A stretch of 64,000 bases of DNA from Phaseolus vulgaris (GCF_000499845.2 NC_023755.2:35600023-35664022), one strand, 5' to 3'; counted from the stretch's first letter, positions 20,640 to 32,653 are shown. The notes: generated from the letters alone by a model not told the origin. Translations and numbers: made by a program.

Positions 20640-23600
20640 ATGAGTACACATGGTGAGTCCAATTTATATAGATTGTAGATGAAAACATTCATAAACTATA
20701 CTTCTTATAATGTTTCCAAATTCTGCATGATATTAGGTTACTATGTTTGATACCAATTTATATAGATTGCAGATGGAAACATTCATAAACTATACTTCTA
20801 ATAATGTTTCCAAATTCTGCATGATATTAGGTTACTATGTTTGATACTAGTTTTTTTTTTTTTCACTGTCTTGTTAATTATTTGTTTATGTTGAAGTTGT
20901 TTGGAAGATTGTTATTTCTGATTGATTAATGTTGATAATCCAAGGAATAAAAACAGCAGAGAAATCTTCATGGAATAGGAGCAAACCATATAAAGTGATC
21001 CTACCTGCATGCACATTCAATTCAGATTAAGATATTATAATTCTGCAGTTTTTTCTCTATATGTATTGATCAACTTAACTATTCTTTAATATTTGAGGTA
21101 AAAACTTCATATTCATTGTTTCCTGATTTCAATATGTAATGTGAATAATCCACTAATGTGATTCTGATTCCATTCTCACCAAGATTTACACTCTTTGTAT
21201 CTCTAGAATCATCACCAAGATCAGTTTCATCACCAAGATTAGTTCCTCAAGAATCATCAACAATAATTGAAGGAACAGAAGTTACGAGTGGGGATCAGAT
21301 CTCACTGTTCAGAGGGTGTGTGTTGGAAGGAAGATGGGAGTACGTTATATTTGCATATAGAAACGACAGAGAGTACCACAAAATCGGAATCAACGAAAGC
21401 AGAGGCACTGCACTGCATGTGGCAGTGAATGATGGGAAAGTGGAGCTGGTTAACATTCTTGTTGGAGCAATCTTGAGCCATGAAGGGAGGGAAGTGGTGA
21501 GTGCTGACAGTGCACTGAGATCAACCAATGAGAGAGGGGACACTCCTTTGCATCTTGCAGCCTCAAGAGGGTTCATTGGCATGTGTAAGTGCATCATAGG
21601 GGAAGATGGTGAAAGGAAGGATTTGCTTATGGATAGGAACAACAAGGGTGAAACACCTATTTTCAGGGCTGTGCTCACATGCCAAATAAAGGCCTTTGTG
21701 TACTTTCACAATGTTTCCAAAGATTTAGATGTTCTACTTTGGAACTATAATGAAGACACCATCCTTCACTATGCCATTTGGAGAGAATTCTTGGGTAAGC
21801 AAGCTTTTAATTCCATCTTCATATCTATCTACTTCCATTAATCTACATATATGTTCAAAGCTTTTCACTTTATAACCTTCTTAATCAATATTGTCACTTT
21901 TAATTTTGAAAAATCATTTAGCCTATAGTATCTATAAAAGAAATGTTAAACAATTTGATTGTTAAATTGGATGTAAAAAATTTTACTTTTATTTTTTTCA
22001 GTATAATTACCGATGTTTGTCACTTTCATTTTTTTTTTTGATATTTTGACAGTGGAAAAAACTATTTTTATTTTTTTCAATATAGTTACGGATTTAGCGA
22101 TCAAATTTTGTGACACTTCCACTTTCAATCGCTAAATACACTAATATTACTAAAAATTAATTTAGTCGTTGTTTCGATCACAAGTTTGAGACTCATTTCA
22201 ATTGGTGGCTATTTCAATCACGATTTGTGACCATTATTTTTCAATCACTAAAATCGGTGACTAAATTGTTATTTTCTTGTAATAATAATAATTTATATAT
22301 TATTTATATCCAAAAAAATATATTTCTCTTATACCATTATACAATTGAATATTTCATTTAAACATTTTTAATGTTATGCATATGCAATTCATACCTTTCA
22401 TTTTTTTTTCTAGAAGTAAAATTTGAAAATAATATTATGTTGTAGACGTAGTTTATTTAGATGCTAAAAAAATAGGCCCTAAACATGATTTGAATGACCA
22501 ATAGAATAAATTACTTTCTCATATCACTATTTTAAATTAAAAAATAACTATATATATGCAATAGAAAGAATTTTACAACAAATTAATTTGAGAAGATTCA
22601 GTTTGATTGGATCAAAAAAAAATTATTGTTAATGATTTGTATGTGTGATTGATATATAGATTTGGCAATTATAATAAGTCATTGTTATCCTCAACTTGTG
22701 ACCACAAGAAACAAAGATGGAGCCACACCTCTCAAAGTTCTTGCTTGCAAACCTTCAGCGTTCAAGAGTGGAAGCAATCTCCCATGGTGGAAGCAAATTC
22801 TATATTATGGTAAGTCATTAATATCATAATTAAGCTTTATAATTAATACTTATAATTTTATGTTGTATACAATTCTAATTAAAATACATCCTTTAAAAAG
22901 TGAAATTCTTAATTAATGGCTAGCTGATTTTATTTTACATAAAATCCTCACTCTTTTTTTTCACTGAATTGTTTTTACAAATTTGATCAAAAAATCGTAT
23001 TTTTCTTAATGTTTACCAATAAATTAATTTTTCTTATAGTCCTTCAACTTTTAATGCTCACTTTATTATTTGTACTACAAACACTAGCAACAATCACTAC
23101 AAGAAAATCATTAAATAAAAACTAATTTTAGAGACAAAAAATAATTAGTTGTTATAATGACCAAATTAGAGACCATTTAGAGATTAAAAAAATAGTTTCT
23201 GAATTATTTTCTATTATTGTTAAATGGTCTCTAATTTAGTCAATATAGCAACTAATTATTATTTTTTTTCTAAAATTAGTTTTTAATCAATGATTTTCTT
23301 ATAGTGAACCAAAATAAAAAAAAATAAAAAAAAAAAGGATTTCCTGAAATTATGATTCCAGTCGCAAAAATAGTGTCAAAAGTTTAGAGTGTTGTTGTTG
23401 TGAAAGATAATGATTGATATGTCACTAGTACAATGAGAATTCGACAAGATGAAAAGTTGTGTCCCTTGAATAAAATAAGCTTATGTGACAACAATTAAAG
23501 ATTCTTTGTCAACAAAAGTACTTGTGATCTTTCACAACCATTGTTCCTACAAAACAAAAAGACTACTAGTTCCTGAGTAGATAAAGATTAAAACAAAATT

Positions 23601-26600
23601 ACCATGTCAAATCCATTTTAACGCTTATTGCTTCTTTATAGACTTTAAGAAAGTTATAAGGTTAATACATAAATCAGAATAAGCAAAATAAGTTGTACTC
23701 TCTTTACCTGTTGTCCATGACCAAGTTTTTACTTAGGTTAACACAAAAATTTCCAAAGGATCAACTGTTGCATTCTTGAACAATATGTTATTCCTTTGTT
23801 TCCAAATTTTTCCTATTATGACGATCCACATATATCCCCAGACTTTATTTCCAGCCTTATTTAATCTTAGAATATTAAATTGTCTTAAATATTATTTTGG
23901 ATCAGAGTGTAGCACAATTACCTCGTCAATCCAGATATAACACAAATTCCAAACTATTTTAGTAATGTTGCAGTGTAGGAACAAATGAGTAATAATCTTC
24001 TCTTTCTCATCAACACAAATTCCAAACTATTTTAGTAATGTTGCAATGTAGGAACAAATGAGTAATAATCTTCTCTTTCTCATCACACATGACACACAAA
24101 ATATTTTCCAACACTATTCTACTCAAAATATTTTTTATGGCCACTCTATTTTTTATCATTCTCCATGCTAGAAACTATGCTGAGGGGAGAGCTTTTATCA
24201 TCCAGAAGTTTTCATAAAGTTCACTTTCATCTCCAAGGACATCATTAAATAAAGCATTGTAAGAATATTTGACTGTAAAGACTTGTGCCGCATCTTTTTT
24301 CCACAATCATTTATCTTCCCCTTCCATGTTCAATGTTATGTTACCTAACTCTTGCATCAAAAGATATATTTCTTATGTTTCCCATTCAAACCTCCTCCTT
24401 CTCCATTCCAAAGACCACTTCCACATATCATTTTGCCAACTCCTTACGTAAAATAATGTTGCCTTCTTACAACAAGAGATAGCGTAAAGTCTTGGCCATT
24501 TCTCTTTAAGAGGGGTGTTTCCTACCCATGTCCTCCCAAATCCTTATAGATTTTTCATCCCCTATTCTCCATACAATATTTTCTTCAAAGCTTGTTAAGA
24601 AGTGGGCTTTAAGCCTAACTCAACCCCATAAAACCGGTTCATGGGGGTGAGGTTTGCACCCATTTATATATTATGAAATGTCCTTATCTCTAGTTGATGT
24701 GGGGTTTCCAACACACCCCCTCACGCCGAGGCTACCAACTCGTGCGTGGAGATATATGTTATGGGTGGTCCGATAACGACCCGATAGCGGGTGGACTGAT
24801 AAACCCAACAAATACTCGCTAGGATAGGCTCGAAATGGCTCTGATACCATGTTAAAATAGAACAGAGATGAACAAAAGGGAACAGAAATGAACAAAAGAG
24901 TAAACTGAAGACAAAGGATATGAGAATGAATATCTCTTCTTTCTTATTATTCAAATCAAAACAAATGGTCTGAATATATACAAGTAGTACACTCATTCTA
25001 GGGTTTAACTAAAGAAGGAAATAATCAATATTAAATACTAGAATCATAACTCACAAAGATAAAATAAAGGTTATTCCCTTCTATAAAGAGAAATAACTGA
25101 TAATTAGAAAAGACACCCAATTATTCTTTTCTATGAAGAGAAACAACTGATAATTAGAAAAGACTCCCAATTAATATTAGGATCATTCTGTAACTCTGGT
25201 ATATGTATCCTTTAATACCCCGCCACAAGCTAGAGAGCAAATATTGATGACACCCAGCTTGGAACAAATATTCTTAAAAGATTGAGGACTCAAAGCTTTG
25301 GTATAAATATCAGCCAGTTGCTCTGTGGTGGAAATGGGAAGCAAATGGATGAGACTCTTCTTTAATTTTTCTCTGACCACGTGACAATCTATTTCTATAT
25401 GTTTTGTACGCTCGTGAAATACTGGATTTGCTGCAATGTATCTTGCTGAGTCATTGTCACAGTATAAAAGAGATGGTTGCTCAAAAGGAACTTTGAAATC
25501 TTGAAGAAGATAAGTTAGCCATTGAATTTCACATGTAACAGTGGTCATTGCCCTGTATTCAGCTTCACAAGAACTCTTTGATATTGTTCCTTGCTTCTTT
25601 GATTTCCAAGATATGAGAGAATTCCCAAGATACACACTAAAATCAGTCACTGATTGTCTTGAATCACTGCTGGTGCCCCAATCACTATCACAAAAGGCTT
25701 TGGAATGAACAGAAGTAGTGGAAGAGAAAAATAGACCAAGACTTGGATCCCCTTTGATATATCTGAGAATTCTAATCGCTGCATTATAGTGAACAATTGT
25801 AGGCTTAGCAAGAAACTGAGAAAGTTGTTGCACAGAAAATGTTATGTCAGGTCGGGTATTAGTGAGATACATAAGTATTAGTGAGATACATAAGTATTAG
25901 TGAGATACATAAGTCTTCCAATCAATCTTTTGTAGGCTTGAATATCTGTGAAAGGAATACTTCCAGTAGAAGAGAATTTCTCATGATTATCAATAGAAGC
26001 TGATGCAGGTTATGTTAAGAAGTGGGCTTTAAGCCTAACTCAACCCCATAAAACCGACTCATGGGGGTGAGGTTTGCACCCATTTATATATTATGAAATG
26101 TCCTTATCTCTAGTCGATGTGGGATTTCCAACAAAGCTATTTCCCCAATCCTTCAAAAATGATATTTTCCTAATGTCTCTCCACGATAATGACTTTGATT
26201 TAAGATGCCTTGTGTTTTTCAATTCCCTCCAACCTCCACATTTTGAGTCTAATAATTCTTTCCAGAATTTCCCCTTTTCACTTCTCAACCTCCAAATTCA
26301 CTTTCGTAATAATACTAAATTAAATGTTCTTAAATCCCTAACTCTTATACCCCATCTTCCTTTAATTTGCACACCTTCACCCATGATACTCACACTATTT
26401 TCTTATCCTCCCTCCCTCATCCCCATAAAAATTGTCTTTGAATTTTGTTAATAGTAGATATTACCCCCGTAGGCATTTTAAAGAGAGACATATAAAAGAG
26501 AGGAAGAGATGTAACCACAAATTTTAGCAAACAAATTCTTCTTGCAAAAGATAGGAATTTCTCTTAATCTTAGCCACTAACCCATCCCAAAATGAGTTTT

Positions 26601-28439
26601 TTCTATGATTCTCTCCATCATCATGTCCCGATATGAAAAATGGATACTCATAATATCACAATTAAGAATTTCATCATAATTGTAAATTAAACTAGTTGCT
26701 ATATGTGTACCTCCTATTTTACTTTTTAAATAATTCACTTTTAACTTGGAAACTAGCTCAAAACATTTGAGAATAGATTTTAAAACAAACATGTTTTGGA
26801 TTGTAGCCTTAAAAAAAAAAGATGTCATCATTATATTGTAACATGCTCAAATTTACCTCTTTACCCCCACTTGAATACTATGGAGAAGATTATTTTTAAC
26901 AACCTATCTAACAACTCCAACTAATCCCTCTGCCACAATAATATACACAAAAGGTGTGAGAGGGACACCTTGTCTTAAAACCTTTTTTAGATTTAAGTTC
27001 AACTGTTGTGCTTACATTTACCAACACTAACAATGTAGAGGATTCTAAACATTTTTTTATCAAGCCCATCCCTTTGCACAGAAACCTATTCTTCATAGAA
27101 TGCACATTGTCTTAAACCTTAAATATATAAAGTATCATTGAATCAAGTAATAAGCTTTTTCGTAATCTACCTTTAAACATACACTACTTTTATTTTTTCT
27201 CTTAATCTCCTCTCCTCCAAAGTCTCATTTGCAGTTTGCATACGGTCTAACAAACCCCTTTCCCCTCCCCTCTAGGAACACTGAATGTCTATGATCAATT
27301 ATTTTGTACAACACCTTTACCAGTTTAAGGGATAAAATCTTTAAAACTATCTTATATACATTACCTACTAGCGAAATAGGTTGATAAACATGTAAGAACT
27401 GAGAACAAGCTGATTTAGGAATAAGAGTTAAAAAAAGAAGCATTCACTCCAATGGAACTTGCAGAATTTTGAACTGCATTCACCACCTCTTTTTTAATTT
27501 CCTCCCAAAAAAATTAATGAAACCAAAATTGTAGTAACCCAGGCCCAAACTCTTACTATTTTTACAATTCCAAACTGCTTCTCTATTATTGCCACCAACA
27601 TTTCATTATCTTTATCATCAATTGACTAGAAATTGAGATATCTACTAATTCCACTATTTCAATAAAATCATTAAATCTCTCCACCTCTCTAACATTATCA
27701 GAATGTCTATTTGTTCCTCTCCTTTCACCCGATATATAACTTCTCTCATGAAAATAAGAACTAAATTCATCCAACCAAGGTTATCATCTTCCACTATAAA
27801 AACTAACCTAAAAAAGACCTCATGGTGCACCAAATTGGGTTTCAAAAGCTTGAATTCTCTAACTAGATAATGTGAAACCATAACATATTATTAATTAATT
27901 AACCTAAATAGCCATTTTGAAAATATTTTTTAAATTATTTTATATATAAAAGCTTACATGAAAAGTAAATTTGCGAAATTTTAAAAATAAATATATACTT
28001 AATCAAATAAAAAAAAAACTTAGATGATGAAAATCATATCCATATTAATGTAAACTAGAAAATCAAACATTTAACTGAGTGAGAAAAAAATACAACCCTA
28101 TAAAACTTATATTTTGGAAGACCAAAATTACATTTAATTGATCTATGTTATTTATCAAACCCACCAAAACACACTTTTAATACTATTTCTATTATTTTCC
28201 ATGTCAAAGGTATTCTTGTAGAACCTCTAGATGCTGAGAAAGCTATAAAATCGTACATGGAGAAAGTTGAAAAGTCTGAGGACCATGAACTCAAAGGTAA
28301 ACTTTTGATTAATATTTAAAATGTTATAATACTCGTTAATTAATTAACTTTCACTCATTAACGCGTGCAAGTCAAATTCACCGTTGCTTTCAATTTTCTC
28401 CACTTTTATGATCTTACGACTATTATTACATATTTATTT

Positions 28440-28496
<57 letters not shown>

Positions 28497-31065
28497 TAAA
28501 TGAATAACAAATTGGTTCCTTCATTTTCCAACACCTTTCATCGGTATTTAATTGGCTATGTTATTATCATTTTAATTTTTTTATGCATTTGGTTAACTAT
28601 ATTATTTTCTTTTGTATGAACCACGAGTCAGCAAATTAATTAATTCGTCTTCACTTCCTTGTTACTCTTCTCTGTTCTGCATAATCCATCTGCTAACTAA
28701 GCTAAGATTTTCTTGATTATTCTCCACATTCTTCCTATTACCTTCTTAGCATCATAATTATGCACAACTACTACATTCTTCTTCATTTGCCTGCAACAAA
28801 GAAAACAGAATCCTTCCCTTTCTTAGGCTAAGAGGTACAATTCAAAAGAAAAAAAAAATAGTGTGATTCTCTGTATAAACTTGACAAAACAGAATTTTGT
28901 CCCTAACCAGTTGTTGCCTTGCCTGCATGCCAACCTATTCTGCCTTTTTTCTTGCTACATCCAAAAGACATATATTCATAGGTTTTTTAGGTTTAAAACA
29001 TGCATGGATAAACAACTGATAGAATGATTGGTAGTTTTCTATTTAGTTGGTTTTTTGTTAGATATCTTTTCTGTTTTATGTATAAAGGTTGTGATATTTC
29101 TTAGTGTTCCATTAACTTAACTTAGGTGTTTTAATTTTGGATATATATCACATTTAGTCATTGATTGAGTTGTATTATTATTATTTCAGTGAATATACAT
29201 TTAGAAAATGAAGGCAAGAAAGCACAAATTTTTGTGGAAGAAAAGTATGCCACTTCTGTTCGGTTTGTAAAGAGTTCAGTTCGATTTGCATTCAAATGCC
29301 TTAGCCTTTCAGGATTGGGTGTCACTGCACAAGGTATGTTGATTGATGAACTTTTACATAAAATTCACAAAAATCTTACTACAATATAAAATATTATAGT
29401 AGTTAAGTAGTGAACATAACCTAGTTGGATTATTTATCACAAATGATTACTCTTCTCCATGCATATACATAACTTTGAAGACTTGAAAGCAATAAAGAAG
29501 ATAAGGCAAAAACACAAATGGGGTCGTCAGCTCTTGAATATTTTTATGAAAAGACCTCATGAGTCCTACATGGGAATTTCTGGGGGTCGACCATTCATGA
29601 AACTTGACACAGGGCACAACGACTTGGTCCAACCCACCCGACAACAGTTGCAAAGTAAGCCATAATCACTTCACTTTATTACCAAACTTTATAATTTTAC
29701 AAATCCATGTTCGTTATTTGTATTATTATCTAAATATTTGGTCCTATCTTCCTCCTTTCTGTGCATATCTGCAGTGGTGGGTGTTGCTAGCTCAGGGCAG
29801 AGTCAACAAGAGAATACTAGAACAGAATCTGCAACAAAAAATGAGGAGAAGGAAACAACATTTGTGTCGGTAGCAAAAGCTGGCATAGTCGACCTTGTGA
29901 ATGAGCTTCAAAACAAAGTACCAACTGCCCTCAATGACAATACCAACCCTGAAAAGGAAAACCTGCTGGTTGTGGCAATGAAGAACATCAAATACAAACT
30001 TGGGGAACACCATGTTGACAAGAAGGAGACTGCATTTTTGACTGCTGCAAAAAACGGCATTGTGGAGATTGTGTTTGAACTTCAATCCAAAATACCGAGT
30101 GCTGTGCATGAAACAACATCCAACAACGAAAACGTGTTGCTTGTGGCAGTGAAGAACAGGCAAACCAATGTTGTTGAGGTGTTGAAGAAGAATTTGGATA
30201 AGGAACTGTTCGATAGCTTAATTTTGGAAGTGGATAATAGAGAAAACACTGTGTTGCATTTAGCTGCAGGTACAACTACCAACACTGAAAGGACTTGGCA
30301 AATTGCTGGTGTTGCCATGCAAATGATGTGGGATATCAAGTGGTATCAGGTATGCATGCTTTCACGTTCATAATATTATCCAAGTCAACCTTTGAACATG
30401 CAACACACACACGAATGTATGATTAATTTGCATGATCATGCATGCATGCATTGATGCAGTACGTGAGAGCCCTAGTGCCGGAACATTTCACATTCAGAAC
30501 TAACAAGGACGAAAAAACCGGCGGAGAAATCTTCAAGCAAAAGCACAAAGACCTGTTGAAGGAGAGCTCGGAGTGGCTGAAGGAAACCTCCAACTCCTGC
30601 TCCGTTGTGGCTGCACTAATCGCCGGCGTCTCCTTTGCCACCTCCAGCTCCGTCCCCGGAGGCACTGATAATGGAAAGCCGGAGCTAGAAGGGCAGCCGG
30701 CTTTCGACGCCTTCGCCATCGCATCCCTGATCGGCCTCTGCTTCTCAGTGACCGCCCTGATAATGTTCCTGGCCATCTTGACCTCCCGGAAACAGGCCCA
30801 GGACTTCCGGATGAGCTTGCCCTTGAAGCTCCTCTTCGGCCTCAGCTCTCTCTTCGTCTCCATTTCTTCCATGTTGGTTTCCTTCTGTGCTGCACATTTC
30901 TTTGTGCTCAAGGACAAGTACAAGAACATCTTGTTCCCTGTCTACATTGCCACTTGTTTGCCTGTCACTTTCTATGCAGTGTTGCAGTTTCCTCTCTATG
31001 TTGATCTGCTTAAAGCCATTTTCAAGAAGGTCCCACAACCAAGTATTACCATCAGCCAATTCTAG
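20640..31065 (+). CDS. Ankyrin-repeat protein with PGG membrane domain (ACD6/ITN1-like)
   Basis: Eight exons fit GT-AG rules and phase: 20640-20652, 21207-21794, 22660-22809, 28210-28296, 29190-29333, 29481-29654, 29775-30349 and 30460-31065. Together they give 2337 nt and 778 aa. Exon 2 holds ankyrin repeats (RGTALHVAVNDGKVELVNIL, RGDTPLHLAASRGFIGM, KGETPIFRAV). Exon 7 has two weaker repeats (KETTFVSVAKAGIVDLV and KETAFLTAAKNGIVEIV). The last exon encodes the PGG domain (PF13962): SCSVVAALIAGVSFATSS, VPGG, then further hydrophobic segments, about four membrane passes in all. Relatives such as ACD6 and ITN1 act at membranes in defence and salt/ABA signalling; the role here is inferred. A start at 21158 is an alternative if exon 1 is wrong. 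Intron 3 (5.4 kb) is full of transposons. Confidence 0.85.
20660..20847. repeat. 94-bp tandem duplication in intron 1 of the ankyrin-PGG gene
   Basis: Units 20660-20753 and 20754-20847 both run from CAATTTATATAGATTG to ACTATGTTTGATAC, with only about three differences. The first unit starts a few bases past the exon 1 donor. Confidence 0.9.
21960..22283. mobile_element. Possible decayed MITE in intron 2
   Basis: It contains repeated pieces of the type TTAGCGATCAAATTTTGTGAC and AATCACTAAAATCGGTGACTAA, and ends TTATTTTCTTGTAATAAT. That resembles the right end of the CACTA-type elements elsewhere in this window. The left end and target duplication are not clear. Confidence 0.45.
23095..23306. 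mobile_element. CACTA-type foldback MITE, copy 2 (in intron 3)
   Basis: It starts CACTACAAGAAAATCATTAA and ends TGATTTTCTTATAGTG. At 212 bp it is a shorter derivative of the palindromic family, with TTTTAGAGAC and TAATTAGTTG blocks in both halves. Flanking triplets are AAT and AAC. Confidence 0.8.
23939..24084. repeat. 73-bp tandem duplication inside the LINE zf-RVT region
   Basis: Units 23939-24011 and 24012-24084 begin AACACAAATTCCAAAC and differ at one position. The duplication disrupts the LINE reading frame at its zinc-finger region. Confidence 0.9.
25183..26010 (-). pseudogene. copia RT end and RNase H remnant
   Basis: The open part 25183-25872 starts with MYLTNTRPDITFSVQQLSQF and RNase H follows. 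Typical motifs are AFCDSDWGTSSDSRQSV, KKQGTISKSSCEAEYRA, LLYCDNDSARYIAANP and ADIYTKALS. The frame is broken just upstream by a 19-bp unit repeated three times (25856-25912). Confidence 0.9.
25856..25912. repeat. 19-bp unit repeated three times inside the copia remnant
   Basis: The unit GTATTAGTGAGATACATAA occurs at 25856, 25875 and 25894. Two extra copies add 38 bp, which is not a multiple of three, so the coding frame is lost. Confidence 0.92.
28441..28493. repeat. (TA)n microsatellite in intron 4
   Basis: An uninterrupted run of TA dinucleotides, about 26 units, 145 bp past the exon 4 donor. Confidence 0.95.
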
Positions 31066-31112
31066 AGGGCTTTTTCTTTTTCTTCCCACACATGCTTTTA
31101 AGACTTATTTTT

Positions 31113-31172
31113 ACCATCAAAGAATAAATAAAAGAGACACTTCAAAGATCGTCTTAACCCTTATATATATAA
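31113..31172 (-). repeat. Short LINE/SINE 3'-end remnant in the ankyrin-PGG 3' UTR
   Basis: The stretch ATCAAAGAATAAATAAAAGA, then GACACTTCAAAG and TTAACCCTTATA, matches the terminal part of the LINE at 6172-6225 (ATCAGCAAAGAATTAAATAA, GACACTTCAGGG, CAACCCTTATAC) with small indels. It starts about 50 bp past the stop codon. It is probably the stump of a heavily truncated insertion. Confidence 0.6.
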
Positions 31173-31978
31173 AATCTCATATCAAACTTTTTAATATTCA
31201 ACTAGCTAGAGGTCCAATAAACATTACAACGCATAAGTTATATTGACATAATAGATCAAGGAACAAGAACACAATAAAAGTATTTGATTCAAATTTGCTA
31301 AAGAAGTGGTATCAATATAATATGATTTTTAACATATCAATATGAAATCGTCTCGATGTGTCATGATTTTAATATTTTTTTCTTAAATAAAGTCTTACTA
31401 TCGTGATACGACTTCATTTAAAAAAAATTATATAAAAAATTGTGTCACCTTAACACAACTTCTTATTAAAACTTGTAAAATTGTGTCAGTGTTATGATAA
31501 ACGATTAATTTTCAAAAAATAACCACATTTAATGATTTGAAAAAGAAAATTGCACCACCACCACACACATGCAAGTCCTATATGAACGAACTATGTACAT
31601 AAAATAAAGATAAATTATTACCTAATTACTTTTTTATATAATTAATAACAAATATATTAAACAAATTCTCAATGGTAAAAAAGTTAAAAAATAATATATA
31701 TATATATAGAAAAATGATGGTTGAACAACCGCAAATACCTTGCTCCAGCACACAACTGCCAACGTGGCAAAGATAATAATATTTTATTTTTGTTGTGGGT
31801 CAAGTAATTTTTTTTGAAAATAGGACATTTGGGTGCCCTTGGTCACATTGTAAAATTAGGTTAGAAATTGGGGTTGCACCTCTTTCATTTTCTTCTTGAG
31901 TTGGTTGTCGTTTCCCCTCTTCTCCTCCACATCCTCTTCCACCTTCTCCTCAAGCTTTCTCTTCCAACGTTGGTGGTG
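31173..31978. other. AT-rich DNA downstream of the ankyrin-PGG gene
   Basis: No gene recognised. There is a short (TA)n run near 31696. The open frames from 31868 follow C/T-rich then GGT-rich simple sequence and are not supported as coding. Confidence 0.5.
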
Positions 31979-32123
31979 GTCGTCGTGGGTGCGCCTCTTT
32001 TCACAGTGGTTGGTCGCCGTCATGGGTGCGACTATTTTGACGGTGGTTGGTCTTGGTGGTGGGTGCGCGTCTTTTCACGGTGGTTGGTCATCATCGTGGG
32101 TGTGGCTGTTTTGACAGTGGTTG
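31979..32123. repeat. 37-bp G-rich minisatellite, four units
   Basis: Units lie at 31979-32012 (34 bp), 32013-32049, 32050-32086 and 32087-32123. Each starts GTC and contains GGGTG, then TTTT, and ends GGTGGTTG or AGTGGTTG. They differ at several positions. This GC-rich island stands out in an AT-rich setting. Confidence 0.88.
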
Positions 32124-32455
32124 GGTGGTGGTATTGGTGACCAAAGGTAATCAATTTTGTCTGTGTTTTAGTATTTGCTTGTTTTTCTGGAGTATGATGA
32201 TTTTTGGTGGAATACACTGTTAAACCGTATATATTTTGGTGTACTTAGTTTTTGTAAATATGCAAGGTTTTTCATAATTTTTTTTCTCCGAAAAAGGCAT
32301 TTTTTGAAGCTATAATATTTTGAAGAAAAATGATGTTGGTATGAGTTGTCCAAATATCGAGATTCTATTGTGAATTCAGTCACTATTGAGTATATAGACA
32401 AAGAGAGAGTCACTACATACGAATATTGTATATAAATAATACTTATTTGAGTATC

Positions 32456-32653
32456 TATTACGTATATGTGTTTTGGTGTATAAATAATGCAGAGTCTTGC
32501 TTTGGATAGATAATCTTGTGAGTGATTATTGCATATATGTGCCTTAATGTATAAATAATGCAGAATGGTTTTTTGGAATTTGTTAATCCTGTGAGTGATT
32601 ATTGCATATATGTGTTTTGGTCTGTAAATAATGCAGAGTCTTTCTTTGGAATG
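32456..32653. repeat. 70-73-bp minisatellite, nearly three units
   Basis: Units begin at 32456, 32526 and 32599. Each has TATTRCRTATATGTG near its start and AAATAATGCAGA in the middle; the third is partial. No gene overlaps it. Confidence 0.85.

Larger units (their letters stand above)
24593..26133 (-). mobile_element. Internally deleted Ty1/copia element with 121-bp LTRs
   Basis: LTRs are 24593-24713 and 26013-26133. Each is TGTTAAGAAG...TTTCCAACA and they differ at four positions. The target duplication AAGCT is perfect (24588-24592 and 26134-26138). On the minus strand a GTGAGGGGGTG polypurine tract precedes the 3' LTR at about 24714-24724. Only the end of RT and RNase H remain inside. 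The 5' LTR runs straight into coding sequence, so primer site, gag, protease, integrase and most of RT have been deleted. The insertion splits the older LINE. Confidence 0.94.
23700..27880 (-). mobile_element. Degenerate LINE, antisense in intron 3 of the ankyrin-PGG gene
   Basis: On the minus strand, LINE ORF2 pieces come in the right order. The RT start is at 27225-27443 (PISLVGNVYKIVLKILSLKL, FLEGRG). RT middle pieces lie at 26908-27105 and 26577-26831 (SILKCFELVSKLKVNYLKSK). The post-RT region is at 26139-26340 (FWKELLDSKCGGWREL), and zf-RVT is at about 23930-24300 (the CDEKEKIITHLFLHC region). Many stops and frameshifts show age. It is split by a copia element at 24593-26133. Both outer borders are approximate: I could not see a clear poly(T) end or target duplication. 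Confidence 0.8.

Noticed and set aside
29792..30339. Several minus-strand frames over exon 7 of the ankyrin-PGG gene
   Set aside because: They are complementary-strand shadows of the true exon, without motifs.
31868..32140. Hydrophobic Val/Trp-rich open frame
   Set aside because: It is produced by the C/T-rich stretch and the 37-bp minisatellite. Two frames are open at once, as expected from simple repeats.
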